Source: Pedobacter paludis
GTDB taxonomy: Bacteria; Bacteroidota; Bacteroidia; Sphingobacteriales; Sphingobacteriaceae
NCBI RefSeq assembly: GCF_003173575.1
Contig: NZ_QGNY01000011.1
Location: forward strand, 17,370 to 81,369
Direction of reading: 5' to 3'
Length of the DNA stretch: 64,000 nt
The notes beneath the pieces were generated by a model that searched no databases, was not told the origin of the DNA, and saw nothing but the letters and a program-made list of their open reading frames with translations. The position numbers were made by a program, and so were the translations under genes. Of this stretch, positions 33,814 through 42,186 are shown one piece after another; within the stretch, counting starts at the first letter, position 1; each line of letters starts with the position of its first letter.

Positions 33814-33874
33814 TACGGAAATGGTGTCCTTCCGATTCAACCGCTTTTTTCAAAAGCTGATGGCGCCTACAATA
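33814..33874 (+). ncRNA. Fluoride riboswitch (crcB motif)
   Basis: The segment has the invariant crcB-motif parts in order. A stem CGGAA / TTCCG (about 33816-33834) encloses ATGGTGTCC, then come AACCGCT and AGCTGATGGCGCCTAC (33855-33870). CGCT pairs with AGC(T)G to form the second stem, and GGTGTC can pair with GGCGCC as the ligand-stabilised pseudoknot, allowing two G-U pairs. The crcB RNA binds fluoride and switches on fluoride-resistance genes. Downstream lie enolase and a CLC-F-like channel, both known riboswitch targets. The stretch CGCCTACAATA (33864-33874) is complementary over 11 bases to 33911-33921, including the GTG start codon of the next gene, which suggests translational control. 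Confidence 0.92.
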
Positions 33875-33918
33875 GAAATTCCAGCAGGTAATAAAATCTG
33901 CCGGTCAAAGTATTGTAG

Positions 33919-34457
33919 GTGAAAAAATTAAAAATAAATTCTCAACTCTTATTGCTGGCAGCTATCTTAATTGCGCTTGTCTTACTTTGTCTGTCTGCCA
34001 AAGTGAGATCAGTGTTAGCAATGGTCCTGCCGGTTGAAACTGAATGGTTCTTGTGGATAAATCAGCACCATAATGCATTCTGGGATACGATCATGTACTG
34101 GGCCAGTGATAAGCGTTTTTGGCTTCCTTTTTATGCCTTCATTATTTATTGCCTCTTCCAGAATTTCTGCAAAAAAATTTGGCAGGTTCTTATTACCATT
34201 GCGCTACTAGTTGCTAGTGCAGATCAGATTGCTTCAGGACTGATTAAAAACACCGTTAAGCGTCTACGCCCTTCCCATGAACCGAATCTAACTACGATCA
34301 TTCATTTAAGTAAAGCAGGTGCGGGTGGGATGTATGGATGGCCATCCGCTCTTTCATCACCTATCTTCAAAAGCATTCTTTCCGCTGGTTCGGCATTTAC
34401 CGGATCATTGCCGGAGCAACGGTTCTTGTACTCATTTACTTTGGAATTATTCAATAA
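33919..34457 (+). pseudogene. Deletion scar: PAP2 phosphatase N-terminus joined out of frame to UppP C-terminus
   Basis: From a GTG at 33919 the frame encodes a PAP2-superfamily membrane phosphatase with the first catalytic motif KNTVKRLRPSHEP (about 112-124). Just at GMYGWPS, where the PSGH/SSHAA motif should follow, the sequence changes. In another frame 34341-34457 encodes AIRSFITYLQKHSF and FGIYRIIAGATVLVL, ending in a stop, which is the C-terminal end of undecaprenyl-diphosphate phosphatase (UppP/BacA). The PAP2 frame runs on to 34473 as nonsense. A deletion fused two different lipid-pyrophosphate phosphatase genes that once lay next to each other behind the riboswitch. Neither should be active. 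Confidence 0.8.
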
Positions 34458-34477
34458 CGGAAAATTAACATAAAACT

Positions 34478-34891
34478 ATGTGGTGGATCTACGCGCTATT
34501 ATCAGCTTTCTTTGCTTCCCTTACGGCCATCTTTGCAAAAGTCGGCGTAACCAATGTCAATTCTGATTTGGCTACTGCCATACGAACGGTGGTAATACTG
34601 ATTGTAGCCTGGGGGATCGTAATGGCCAGAGGCGAACTTAAAGGAATTACGGAACTGTCAAAGCATAACCTGCTATTTCTTTTTTTATCTGGCCTTGCCA
34701 CCGGCTTGTCCTGGATATTCTACTACAAGGCTTTGCAGATCGGGAAAGTGTCCCAGGTCGCCCCTGTTGATAAGTTGAGTGTTGCCCTAACTATTATACT
34801 TGCAATGGTGTTCCTGAAAGAAGCTCTTACCCTGAAAGTATTCTTTGGTGCCCTGCTGATCATTGGGGGAACACTGGTTTTGATCTTTTGA
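34478..34891 (+). CDS. EamA-family small membrane transporter
   Basis: The 137-residue protein has about five membrane helices and one EamA repeat (YALLSAFFASLTAIFAKVG at the start, VAPVDKLSVALTIILAMVFL in the second half). Single-repeat EamA proteins act as dimers and export small metabolites. It lies in the riboswitch-controlled operon, 21 bases after the UppP remnant and 58 before enolase. The substrate is unknown; a role in fluoride stress is inferred only from position. Confidence 0.85.
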   Translation: MWWIYALLSAFFASLTAIFAKVGVTNVNSDLATAIRTVVILIVAWGIVMARGELKGITELSKHNLLFLFLSGLATGLSWIFYYKALQIGKVSQVAPVDKLSVALTIILAMVFLKEALTLKVFFGALLIIGGTLVLIF

Positions 34892-34949
34892 GAAACTCAA
34901 TTATTTGTAAGCAACCGAAATACTAAAAATCAATATAAAACAAAAAACT

Positions 34950-36230
34950 ATGAAATTAACTAAAATTCATGCCCGTGAAATTTTGGATTCCAGGGGCAAT
35001 CCGACAGTAGAAGTAGAAGTCACTCTTAACGGAACAACAGCAAGGGGTATTTCTCCATCCGGGGCAAGTACGGGTGAAAAAGAAGCCGTAGAGCTTAGAG
35101 ATGGTGATCCAGAGCGCTATAATGGTAAAGGCGTGGAAAAAGCAGTAAAAGGGATTAACGTCGAAGTCGGCAAATCAGTCACCGGCTTATCCTTTGAGGG
35201 TCAGCAGGCCTTCGATGATCATATAATTGGTCTGGATGGAACCGAGAATAAATCAAGGCTCGGCGCAAATGCGATGCTTGCGGCCTCAATCGCCTTCGCC
35301 CGGGCTTCGGCCGTTGCAAAAGGGATTCCCTTGTATAGGCAGCTAGTGGAAAGGGAAGGTTACGTAATGCCCGTACCGTGCATGAATGTCATTAATGGGG
35401 GAAGGCATTCTGATAACAACATCGATTTTCAGGAATTTATGATTGCCCCTCATAACGCCCCCTCGTTTAAGGAAAGTATCCGTATGGGCGAAGCTGTTTT
35501 TCATTCCCTGAGAAGTCTGCTAAAAGCGAAAGGCTATTATACCGGAGTTGGTGACGAAGGTGGGTTTGCGCCAAATCTGAGTTCTAATGAGGAAGCCGTC
35601 CAAATCATCATGGAAGCGATACATATTGCCGGTTTTGCTCCAGGCAAGGATATTTCCCTTTGTCTTGACCCAGCGACCAGCGAAATGTGGAATAATGGAA
35701 AATATGAATTTTATAAAAGTTCTAAAGAACGGATCACAACAGATGAAATGATTGGCTTTTGGGAAGGATGGTTAAAAGAGTACCCAATTATCCTGTTGGA
35801 AGACGGGTTGGGCGAAAACGATTGGGAGGGATGGAAAAAGCTGACCAGCCTTTTGGGAGACAAAGTGGAATTGGTTGGAGATGATATATTCTGCACCAAC
35901 CCGAGTATTATCCAGCAGGGAATCGACCAGGGCATTGCAAACAGCGTACTGATTAAATTGAACCAGATCGGTACAGTTTCCGAAACGCTAAAGGCCGTAG
36001 AACTAGCCCAAAAAAACGGTTACAATTGCTTTATTTCTCACCGCAGTGGTGAAACTGAAGACACGACAATTGCGGATCTGGTTGTCGCTACCGGTGCGGG
36101 GCACATCAAAACAGGAAGTGGCTGCCGCTCTGAAAGGGTATCTAAATTTAACCAGTTGCTTCGGATAGAAGAAGAACTTGGTGATAGGGCATCATTTGCA
36201 GGAATCAATACTTTTTATAAAAAATTATAA
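34950..36230 (+). CDS. eno: Enolase
   Basis: The 426-residue protein is full length. It shows the loop SGASTGEKEAVELRD (about 37-51), GGRHSDNNIDFQEFMI, the catalytic GDEGGFAPN (about 204-212), LEDG and GDDIFCTNP metal ligands, KLNQIGT with the catalytic Lys, and the signature SHRSGETEDTTIADLVV. It converts 2-phosphoglycerate to phosphoenolpyruvate. Enolase is a classic fluoride-inhibited enzyme and a known fluoride-riboswitch target, so this is probably an extra copy that restores flux under fluoride; a separate housekeeping copy elsewhere is expected but not visible here. Confidence 0.97.
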   Translation: MKLTKIHAREILDSRGNPTVEVEVTLNGTTARGISPSGASTGEKEAVELRDGDPERYNGKGVEKAVKGINVEVGKSVTGLSFEGQQAFDDHIIGLDGTENKSRLGANAMLAASIAFARASAVAKGIPLYRQLVEREGYVMPVPCMNVINGGRHSDNNIDFQEFMIAPHNAPSFKESIRMGEAVFHSLRSLLKAKGYYTGVGDEGGFAPNLSSNEEAVQIIMEAIHIAGFAPGKDISLCLDPATSEMWNNGKYEFYKSSKERITTDEMIGFWEGWLKEYPIILLEDGLGENDWEGWKKLTSLLGDKVELVGDDIFCTNPSIIQQGIDQGIANSVLIKLNQIGTVSETLKAVELAQKNGYNCFISHRSGETEDTTIADLVVATGAGHIKTGSGCRSERVSKFNQLLRIEEELGDRASFAGINTFYKKL

Positions 36231-36248
36231 ATCAGCCGCTAACCTACA

Positions 36249-37541
36249 ATGAAACATAATAAATTTTTATTTGAACACCTTTCGGTTTTTAAATATGCGG
36301 TTCGATGGACGCTGCTTATACTTCCTGTTGCCATTGCAATAGGAAGTATGGTTGCCTTGTTCCTTTGGCTGCTAGGCTGGGCCATTCACTTTCGCTTTCA
36401 GCATACCTGTCTCATTTTTCTGCTACCTTTAGCAGGTATTGTGATCCACCTGATTTATCAGTCAGTTGGTAGGTCCTCAGAAAAAGGAAATAACCTGATC
36501 ATGGATGAAATCCATAGGCCGGGTGGTGGAGTGCCCAGGCAGATGGCGCCAGTAATCTTAATAACTACAGTGATTACCCATTTGTTTGGCGGATCGGCTG
36601 GAAGAGAGGGAACCGCGGTACAAATCGGAGGAAGCATCGCAGGAATGTTTAGCCGCTGGTTTAAGCTAAATGAGGTAGACACCAAGATGCTCCTTACCGC
36701 GGGAATTGCAGCCGGGTTTGGGGCGGTGTTCGGAACACCGCTCACCGGTGCCATATTTGCAATGGAAGTTCTGGCCATTGGAAGAATAGAGTACAAGGCT
36801 TTACTTCCCGCATTAATTGCCAGCGTGCTTGGTGATCTTACTGTCTCTGCCTGGGGCATCCATCATACCGCTTATCACATCGATCTCATAGAGAAAAGTG
36901 CCTACTTTCTATCTGAATACCTGCCGGTAAACCTACTCCTGCTTAGTAAGGTTATTCTAGCATCCACATTGTTTGGTCTGGCCAGCTACCTGTTTGCTGT
37001 AATGGTGCATGAGATCAAGGCCTTTTTTTCTAAAGTATGTAAGATCCAGTGGCTTATTCCTGTTATCGGTGGTCTGATTATTATAGGCTTGACTTACGCC
37101 ATCGGGAAACCGGATTACTTAAGTTTGGGCGTGGATAGCGAATACCAAGGAGCCGTTACAATTCCCTCTGCTTTTCAGCCTGGTGGAGCAGATACTTGGA
37201 GCTGGTTATGGAAGACCATTTACACAACTTTAACATTAGGAACTGGATTTAAAGGTGGTGAGGTAACGCCTTTGTTTTATATTGGCGCAACATTAGGCAA
37301 TGCACTTTCGACCTTATTAAATGCTCCAGTTAGTTTGTTTGCTGCCCTTGGATTTATTGCTGTTTTTGCTGGTGCAACGAATACACCCCTTGCCTGTACG
37401 ATTATGGGTATAGAACTTTTTGGTAGTGAATACACCATGTTTTTTGCGGTAGCCTGTTTTACAGCCTATTTTTTCAGTGGCCATTCAGGTATATATTCTT
37501 CACAGCGTATTGCGGTACCCAAAATATTTACGGGAACATAA
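36249..37541 (+). CDS. CLC-type fluoride/proton antiporter (CLC-F)
   Basis: The 430-residue membrane protein has the CLC channel/antiporter fold with HLFGGSAGREGTAVQIGG (about 113-130) in place of the GREGP of chloride CLCs, and FGAVFGTPLTGAIFAMEVL and GTGFKGGEVTPLFYIGA in the later helices. The Thr in GREGT and the context (fluoride riboswitch and enolase upstream, 18-base gap) point to the CLC-F subgroup that expels fluoride. It is short, without CBS domains, as usual for CLC-F. It is the last gene of the operon. Confidence 0.9.
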   Translation: MKHNKFLFEHLSVFKYAVRWTLLILPVAIAIGSMVALFLWLLGWAIHFRFQHTCLIFLLPLAGIVIHLIYQSVGRSSEKGNNLIMDEIHRPGGGVPRQMAPVILITTVITHLFGGSAGREGTAVQIGGSIAGMFSRWFKLNEVDTKMLLTAGIAAGFGAVFGTPLTGAIFAMEVLAIGRIEYKALLPALIASVLGDLTVSAWGIHHTAYHIDLIEKSAYFLSEYLPVNLLLLSKVILASTLFGLASYLFAVMVHEIKAFFSKVCKIQWLIPVIGGLIIIGLTYAIGKPDYLSLGVDSEYQGAVTIPSAFQPGGADTWSWLWKTIYTTLTLGTGFKGGEVTPLFYIGATLGNALSTLLNAPVSLFAALGFIAVFAGATNTPLACTIMGIELFGSEYTMFFAVACFTAYFFSGHSGIYSSQRIAVPKIFTGT

Positions 37542-37701
37542 AATATTGACTTATCCTGTTCCTGTGGATTATCATAAAGAGGTGAAATTTTTATAAGATC
37601 CTTGACCAATGCAATCAGCAATTTATATCAAAAAACAACGCTATATCGACCGCTTTCCTTCCTCTCTTTTCTAAAGCATCAAGTACAGATGATTTAACTG
37701 C

Positions 37702-38091
37702 CTATGTTGTTTTAATAAGGTAGAGCAGTAAAAGTATACTGGCTATGAAAACTAAAGCGGTTAAAACTTTAACAAAAAGTGTTGAATGGTAATACACCCC
37801 CTGATTCAGTTGTTCTTTCGTTGAATTATATCTTAAGTAAGAACAAATGATAGTAATTGCTCCCAGGGCAACTAGAAAAATCCCGATAATGCGGGAATCT
37901 CCGGTTTGGTGCAGGGGCACTTTACTCCCCAGTGCGGCACTGATCTGCTTGATAAATAGCGAGAATTTCATCACCACGAAGCCAAATCCCATGATACCAA
38001 TACTGGTTCTGATCCAGGCCAAAAATGTTCTTTCATTAGCCAAATGGTCTCCTGCATGCTGTTTGGTGTTTTCCTGATCTTGAATTTTCAT
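37702..38091 (-). CDS. DUF202 membrane protein (paralog)
   Basis: I chose the ATG at 38091 (129 residues) because similarity to the copy at 24002-24391 starts there. Three membrane helices and DHLANERTFLAWIRTS are conserved, as are FSLFIKQI and the C-terminal FIASILLLLYLIKTT. Function unknown. Confidence 0.88.
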   Translation of the reverse strand: MKIQDQENTKQHAGDHLANERTFLAWIRTSIGIMGFGFVVMKFSLFIKQISAALGSKVPLHQTGDSRIIGIFLVALGAITIICSYLRYNSTKEQLNQGVYYHSTLFVKVLTALVFIASILLLLYLIKTT

Positions 38092-38131
38092 CTTGTTCTG
38101 TATCGGTATATTACAGCAATATATTTGCATG

Positions 38132-38638
38132 TTATGTCAATATCGATGCCAGTTTGGAGATGATAACCCTGGTATCCCGGATGCAAGTAAGCCTGTTTGA
38201 TTCAGTGCCGGCAGGATAGCAGGTAACTGCAATTTCTTCGATAAACGATAAGCCTGATAGGTCAATAGATTCTTTAACCTCTTGTTCAATGCTTTTCATT
38301 AGGATCATGATTAATCGGGGTTGATATGTTCTGATTTTATGAGCTAATTGCTCTATTCCCCCCTGCCTCTGGTTTTTTCTGATTTTAACTGACGATTTAT
38401 CAATAGGTGTACAAGTTAGATGTTCCAAAAAGCATCCCGTGCCTTTAAAGAACTGCAAAAAATCTTCTACAGATTTAAAATCGCCAAATACCTCACTAAA
38501 TGCAAGATAAATTGTTCGAAACAGATTAGTATTTCCCAGGTAAAAATGTTTATCGTCACCTCCAGGAGCTTCAGAAACAAAGAGCAGCAGCACTTTAGCT
38601 GGCTGATATTGCCTCGAAATTTCGGTAACACTATACAT
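38132..38638 (-). CDS. Hypothetical protein with weak uracil-DNA-glycosylase-like pattern
   Basis: I chose the ATG at 38638, which overlaps the LysR gene stop by 8 bases (168 residues). The N-terminal half reads VLLLFVSEAPGGDDKHFY, followed by LFRTIYLAFSEVFG, and later LEHLTCTPID. This resembles the GEAPG and L-x-P motifs of the uracil-DNA-glycosylase superfamily, but the active-site acidic residue is not clear. The strict coupling to the LysR regulator suggests co-expression. The function assignment is tentative. Confidence 0.6.
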   Translation of the reverse strand: MYSVTEISRQYQPAKVLLLFVSEAPGGDDKHFYLGNTNLFRTIYLAFSEVFGDFKSVEDFLQFFKGTGCFLEHLTCTPIDKSSVKIRKNQRQGGIEQLAHKIRTYQPRLIMILMKSIEQEVKESIDLSGLSFIEEIAVTCYPAGTESNRLTCIRDTRVIISKLASILT

Positions 38639-39530
38639 TATAGTTGTAGCTTTTAGCGAAGCGCATAAATAGTTCCGCCAGAGCGTCCTGCTGACCATGA
38701 AGCTGAATGAAATGAAACGGCCTTTCGATAACCATATCCTTGATATCTATGATGCGGCATTCATTATTCTTGAGCTCTTTCAATATGGAGTGGATAGATA
38801 AAAAAGCCAGGCATTTGCTGTGAATCAAATAGGATTTAATGCTTTCGGTACTACCTAACTGCATTTCTATATTTAAGTCCCCCACCTTTATCTGGTGTGC
38901 TTTTAAAGCATATGCAATAACATCTAGTGTACCAGAACCAGGTTCACGAAGTAATAAATCATAATCCTTCAACTCATTCGGTTTGATCATTTCCTTTTTC
39001 ATGGCATAATTGTGACCAGAACACACCAGCACCAGCTCGTCTTTTAGATATTGTTCGTATTTAATCTGTGGGTTCCGGGAGATGCCTTCAATGATTCCAA
39101 AATCTATTTCCTTAGCAATCAAACGCTGCTCTACATCTTCTGTGTTTCCGGTAACCAGTTGAATTTGTATATCCTTAAACTTATTGTGAAACTGTGCCAA
39201 TACAGGTGGAATGATATATTGTGCCACAGTACTGCTGGCACCAATCCTCAATATTCCTTTATGCTGTTTAGTAAGTAGATTCATATCATATTCCAGTTCC
39301 CGGTAAGTTCCAAAAATCTGTTCTGCGTAATGCAACAATAATTCGCCGGCTGGGGTGAGGCTGATTTTTTTGTTTCCACTGCGTTCAAATAATGACATTT
39401 TGAACTCCTGCTCTAATTCTTTAATGTGTTTGGTTACAGCAGGCTGACTGATAAATAACTCTGCCGAGGCCTTTGTAAAATTCAGCCTTTTAGCGACAGC
39501 ATAAAATACTTGCAAACGGAAATCTATCAT
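38631..39530 (-). CDS. LysR-family transcription regulator
   Basis: I chose the ATG at 39530 (299 residues), where the canonical N-terminus MIDFRLQVFYAVAKRLNFT begins. The winged helix-turn-helix covers about 1-60 (KASAELFISQPAVTKHIKEL) and the substrate-binding domain 90-299. It is related to CysB/CbbR-type regulators that often stand beside YeiH exporters or sulfur genes. It is divergent from the cytochrome/DsrE/YeiH unit, and the 144-base intergenic region contains an ATAAC-N5-GTTAT palindrome (39590-39604) suited to LysR binding. Confidence 0.92.
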   Translation of the reverse strand: MIDFRLQVFYAVAKRLNFTKASAELFISQPAVTKHIKELEQEFKMSLFERSGNKKISLTPAGELLLHYAEQIFGTYRELEYDMNLLTKQHKGILRIGASSTVAQYIIPPVLAQFHNKFKDIQIQLVTGNTEDVEQRLIAKEIDFGIIEGISRNPQIKYEQYLKDELVLVCSGHNYAMKKEMIKPNELKDYDLLLREPGSGTLDVIAYALKAHQIKVGDLNIEMQLGSTESIKSYLIHSKCLAFLSIHSILKELKNNECRIIDIKDMVIERPFHFIQLHGQQDALAELFMRFAKSYNYNV

Positions 39531-39589
39531 ACACGGTTTTAGTAGATAACCTAAGATACAAACAATTTGTTTCAACGGGTACTGACATC

Positions 39590-39604
39590 ATAACCTTACG
39601 TTAT
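39590..39604. promoter_or_regulatory. Candidate LysR binding palindrome
   Basis: ATAAC-CTTAC-GTTAT is a perfect 5-bp inverted repeat with a 5-base spacer, having the T-N11-A form expected of LysR operators. It lies 60 bases upstream of the divergent lysR start and 71 bases upstream of the cytochrome c start. Confidence 0.5.
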
Positions 39605-39674
39605 CATCAATAACTTTTTATGCTTTTTCTGATGAGTAGAATAAATGCACATTTGTAACAGAAAAATATTGGTT

Positions 39675-40760
39675 ATGAATAAGGAATCAACAGAAAAAGA
39701 AATCAGACAAGCACTTATATATACAGCCAGGACAACGGCTATCATTGCGTTTCTATTTGTTGCTTGTGGAACCATTTTCATCTGCACTTTATTTTTTAAT
39801 GGGCAGCCAGATGTAGTGACAGCAAAAACCAAACAGGATGTGGAAACCGGTATAGCTGCTGTTAACGTCAAAAGCCAGGTTGTACCTGCTGATGCCTGGA
39901 AAGCGCCTGATGAAAATACGATTCCGGCGGACACCAAGTACGGCCAGATGATCAGGTATGGCAAAGAATTAATAGCACATACGAGCAAATATTTTGGGCC
40001 AAATGGATCCATAGCCCGTATTACAAATGGTATGAATTGTCAGAATTGTCACCTCGAGGGTGGAACCAAACTGTTCGGAAATAATTATGCTGGTTTTATT
40101 TCCAGTTTTCCTAAAATGAGTGGCAGATCAGGAAAGGTTGAACCTGCATCGGCACGTATTGCAGAGTGCTTCAATCGAAGTCTTGCAGGCAAAGTACCAG
40201 ACGAATCTAGTAAAGAGATACAGGCAATGCTGGCTTATATGAAATGGCTTGGAACAGGTGTAAAAAAAGGGGAGAAAGTGTTTGGAACGGGAACCGAAAA
40301 ATTAAAATTCCTGGATAGGGCAGCGAATGTCAAACATGGAGCGATTTTATATACCAGTAAATGTCAAAGTTGTCATGGTGCAAATGGTGAGGGAATACTC
40401 GATGAAGACAAACTAACTTATGTTTATCCGCCATTATGGGGCAAACACAGCTACAATGATGGCGCAGGGATGTATAGACTCAGTAACTTTGCGGGGTTCG
40501 TAAAGAACAATATGCCATATGGTGCCAGATATGGAGATGCGCAGTTAAGTGATGAGGAGGCCTGGGATCTCGCTGCTTTTGTGAACTCACAGCCAAGACC
40601 ACATAAAGATCAGGGAAAAGATTACCCTGATTTGTTAAAAAAACCTTTTGATGCGCCATACGGACCATATGCCGACAAATTTTCTGAAAATCAACATAAG
40701 TATGGTCCATTTGCACCAATTGTAACCTCCGAAAAACAAGTAAAACTAACAACTAAATAA
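39675..40760 (+). CDS. TsdA-like dihaem c-type cytochrome (paralog)
   Basis: I chose the ATG at 39675 (361 residues), after which a membrane anchor follows (TTAIIAFLFVACGTIFICTLFF, about 19-40, here trimmed to its core). Haem motifs are CQNCH (C122-H126) and CQSCH (C230-H234). Sequence around both sites matches the cytochrome at 22122 almost motif for motif (GMNCQNCHLEGGTKLF, YNDGAGMYRLSNFAGFVKNN, EAWDLAAFVNSQPRPH). It probably acts on thiosulfate, sulfite or another sulfur oxyanion in the periplasm. It starts a five-gene plus-strand unit that ends with YeiH. Confidence 0.88.
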   Translation: MNKESTEKEIRQALIYTARTTAIIAFLFVACGTIFICTLFFNGQPDVVTAKTKQDVETGIAAVNVKSQVVPADAWKAPDENTIPADTKYGQMIRYGKELIAHTSKYFGPNGSIARITNGMNCQNCHLEGGTKLFGNNYAGFISSFPKMSGRSGKVEPASARIAECFNRSLAGKVPDESSKEIQAMLAYMKWLGTGVKKGEKVFGTGTEKLKFLDRAANVKHGAILYTSKCQSCHGANGEGILDEDKLTYVYPPLWGKHSYNDGAGMYRLSNFAGFVKNNMPYGARYGDAQLSDEEAWDLAAFVNSQPRPHKDQGKDYPDLLKKPFDAPYGPYADKFSENQHKYGPFAPIVTSEKQVKLTTK

Positions 40761-40779
40761 ATCATCAAAATCTAAAATC

Positions 40780-41235
40780 ATGAAAAAAATAACCTTAATC
40801 TGTACATTATTTTTGCTGATCGCAGCAACCTCGGCCACTTTTGCCCAAGCTACACCTGCTAATTTTACAGGGGCAAAAGCCACCCTGAAAAATTATAAGG
40901 CACTGTATGTAATCAATAACGGTGATGAGAAAAAGATTGCAGGAACACTTCGAAACCTAAAAAATGCACTCGACGATCCCAGGTTAAAAGGGAAAATCAA
41001 TGCAGAACTTATTGCCTTTGGAGATGGCGTAGCTGTTTACCAGAAGAACGGATCTTTTGAAAAAACATTGTTAGAACTGCAATCCAGAGGAGTAATTCTT
41101 GCACAATGTGAAAATACCGTCAGAGAAAGGAAAATCGAAAAAAATACCTTATTTGATTTTATCAGTTATGTACCCAGCGGCAATGGTGAAATCATCATCC
41201 GTCAATATCAGGGATGGGCAGTTGTACATCCTTAA
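40780..41235 (+). CDS. Secreted DsrE-family protein (paralog)
   Basis: The 151-residue protein has a signal peptide (1-about 23, ending TFAQ) and the same length, the same Cys position (C110 in ILAQCENTVRERKI) and the same C-terminus as the DsrE-like protein at 23206. It follows its cytochrome gene by 19 bases. The pair is the second copy of the cytochrome/DsrE module. Confidence 0.88.
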   Translation: MKKITLICTLFLLIAATSATFAQATPANFTGAKATLKNYKALYVINNGDEKKIAGTLRNLKNALDDPRLKGKINAELIAFGDGVAVYQKNGSFEKTLLELQSRGVILAQCENTVRERKIEKNTLFDFISYVPSGNGEIIIRQYQGWAVVHP

Positions 41236-41254
41236 ACCAAATAATTAGAAAATC

Positions 41255-42175
41255 ATGAAATATATAAATCACACCTTTTTAGCCACAGTTGCATTTTTAT
41301 TGCTTTGTGGAAATGTTAAGGCCCAGGATCATCGCTTTGATCCGCCCTGGAATACTCCACCTGAAAGTAAAGTTCAGTTCACAGTACCTGGAGTAGACAA
41401 TGTGCCTGATCTTTTTGGAGACATTAATGATCCCCAACTGGTGGTTTTCTTTGCCGGTAACCAGTTTATGTGCATTGACGAATTAATTGCAGCCTTTAAA
41501 AAGTCATATCCACATTATCAGCGGGTATTTGCCGAAACGCTTCCCCCAGGCATTTTAGCCCAACAAATAAAAACCGGTAGCATTGTGGTGGGCAACATGA
41601 GAATTACCTTAAAGCCGGATGTTTATACAGCTGGTAAGAACCGGATAGACATGACCCCTGAATGGTTTAGCAAAACGACTTTATATGCTAGAAACAGGTT
41701 GGCAATCATGGTCCAAAAGGGAAATCCGAAGGCATTGAAGTCACTCAAAGATTTAGCAAATAAAGAGCTGAGGATCAGTATGCCCAATCCAGAGAATGAA
41801 GGGATCGGTAAACGTATTGAAGAAGCCTATGTGAAAGCTGGAGGGGAAACATTAAAATCTACCATCATGGAAGATAAAGTTAAAGATAAGACTACTTATC
41901 TTACCATGATCCATCATCGCCAATCACCAATGAGGATCCTATACAACGAAAGTGACGCCGCTCCAGTATGGTATACTGAGGCCTACTATCAGAAAATGAT
42001 TGGCCATCCTGTTGAGCTCATTGAAATTCCTGAAAAAGAGAATATCCATGCGCAATATATAGCGGGACAGTTAAAAGATGCGCCACATCCGGCCGCTGCA
42101 AAAGATTTTATGGATTTTTTGATCAGTCCGCAGGCTGCTGCCATCTACAAAAAGTTTGGTTTTGATTTACCTTAA
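41255..42175 (+). CDS. Periplasmic substrate-binding protein, ModA-like
   Basis: The 306-residue protein has a signal peptide (about 1-23, ending VKAQ) and a periplasmic-binding fold of the molybdate/oxyanion type (LVVFFAGNQFMCIDELIAAF, RNRLAIMVQKGNPKALKSLK, KDFMDFLISPQAAAIYKKFG). The C-terminal region is typical of ModA-like proteins. No ABC permease or ATPase gene is adjacent, so it may act as a periplasmic carrier or sensor rather than an importer part. A second ModA-like gene follows 11 bases later. Confidence 0.8.
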   Translation: MKYINHTFLATVAFLLLCGNVKAQDHRFDPPWNTPPESKVQFTVPGVDNVPDLFGDINDPQLVVFFAGNQFMCIDELIAAFKKSYPHYQRVFAETLPPGILAQQIKTGSIVVGNMRITLKPDVYTAGKNRIDMTPEWFSKTTLYARNRLAIMVQKGNPKALKSLKDLANKELRISMPNPENEGIGKRIEEAYVKAGGETLKSTIMEDKVKDKTTYLTMIHHRQSPMRILYNESDAAPVWYTEAYYQKMIGHPVELIEIPEKENIHAQYIAGQLKDAPHPAAAKDFMDFLISPQAAAIYKKFGFDLP

Positions 42176-42186
42176 ACATAAACACA

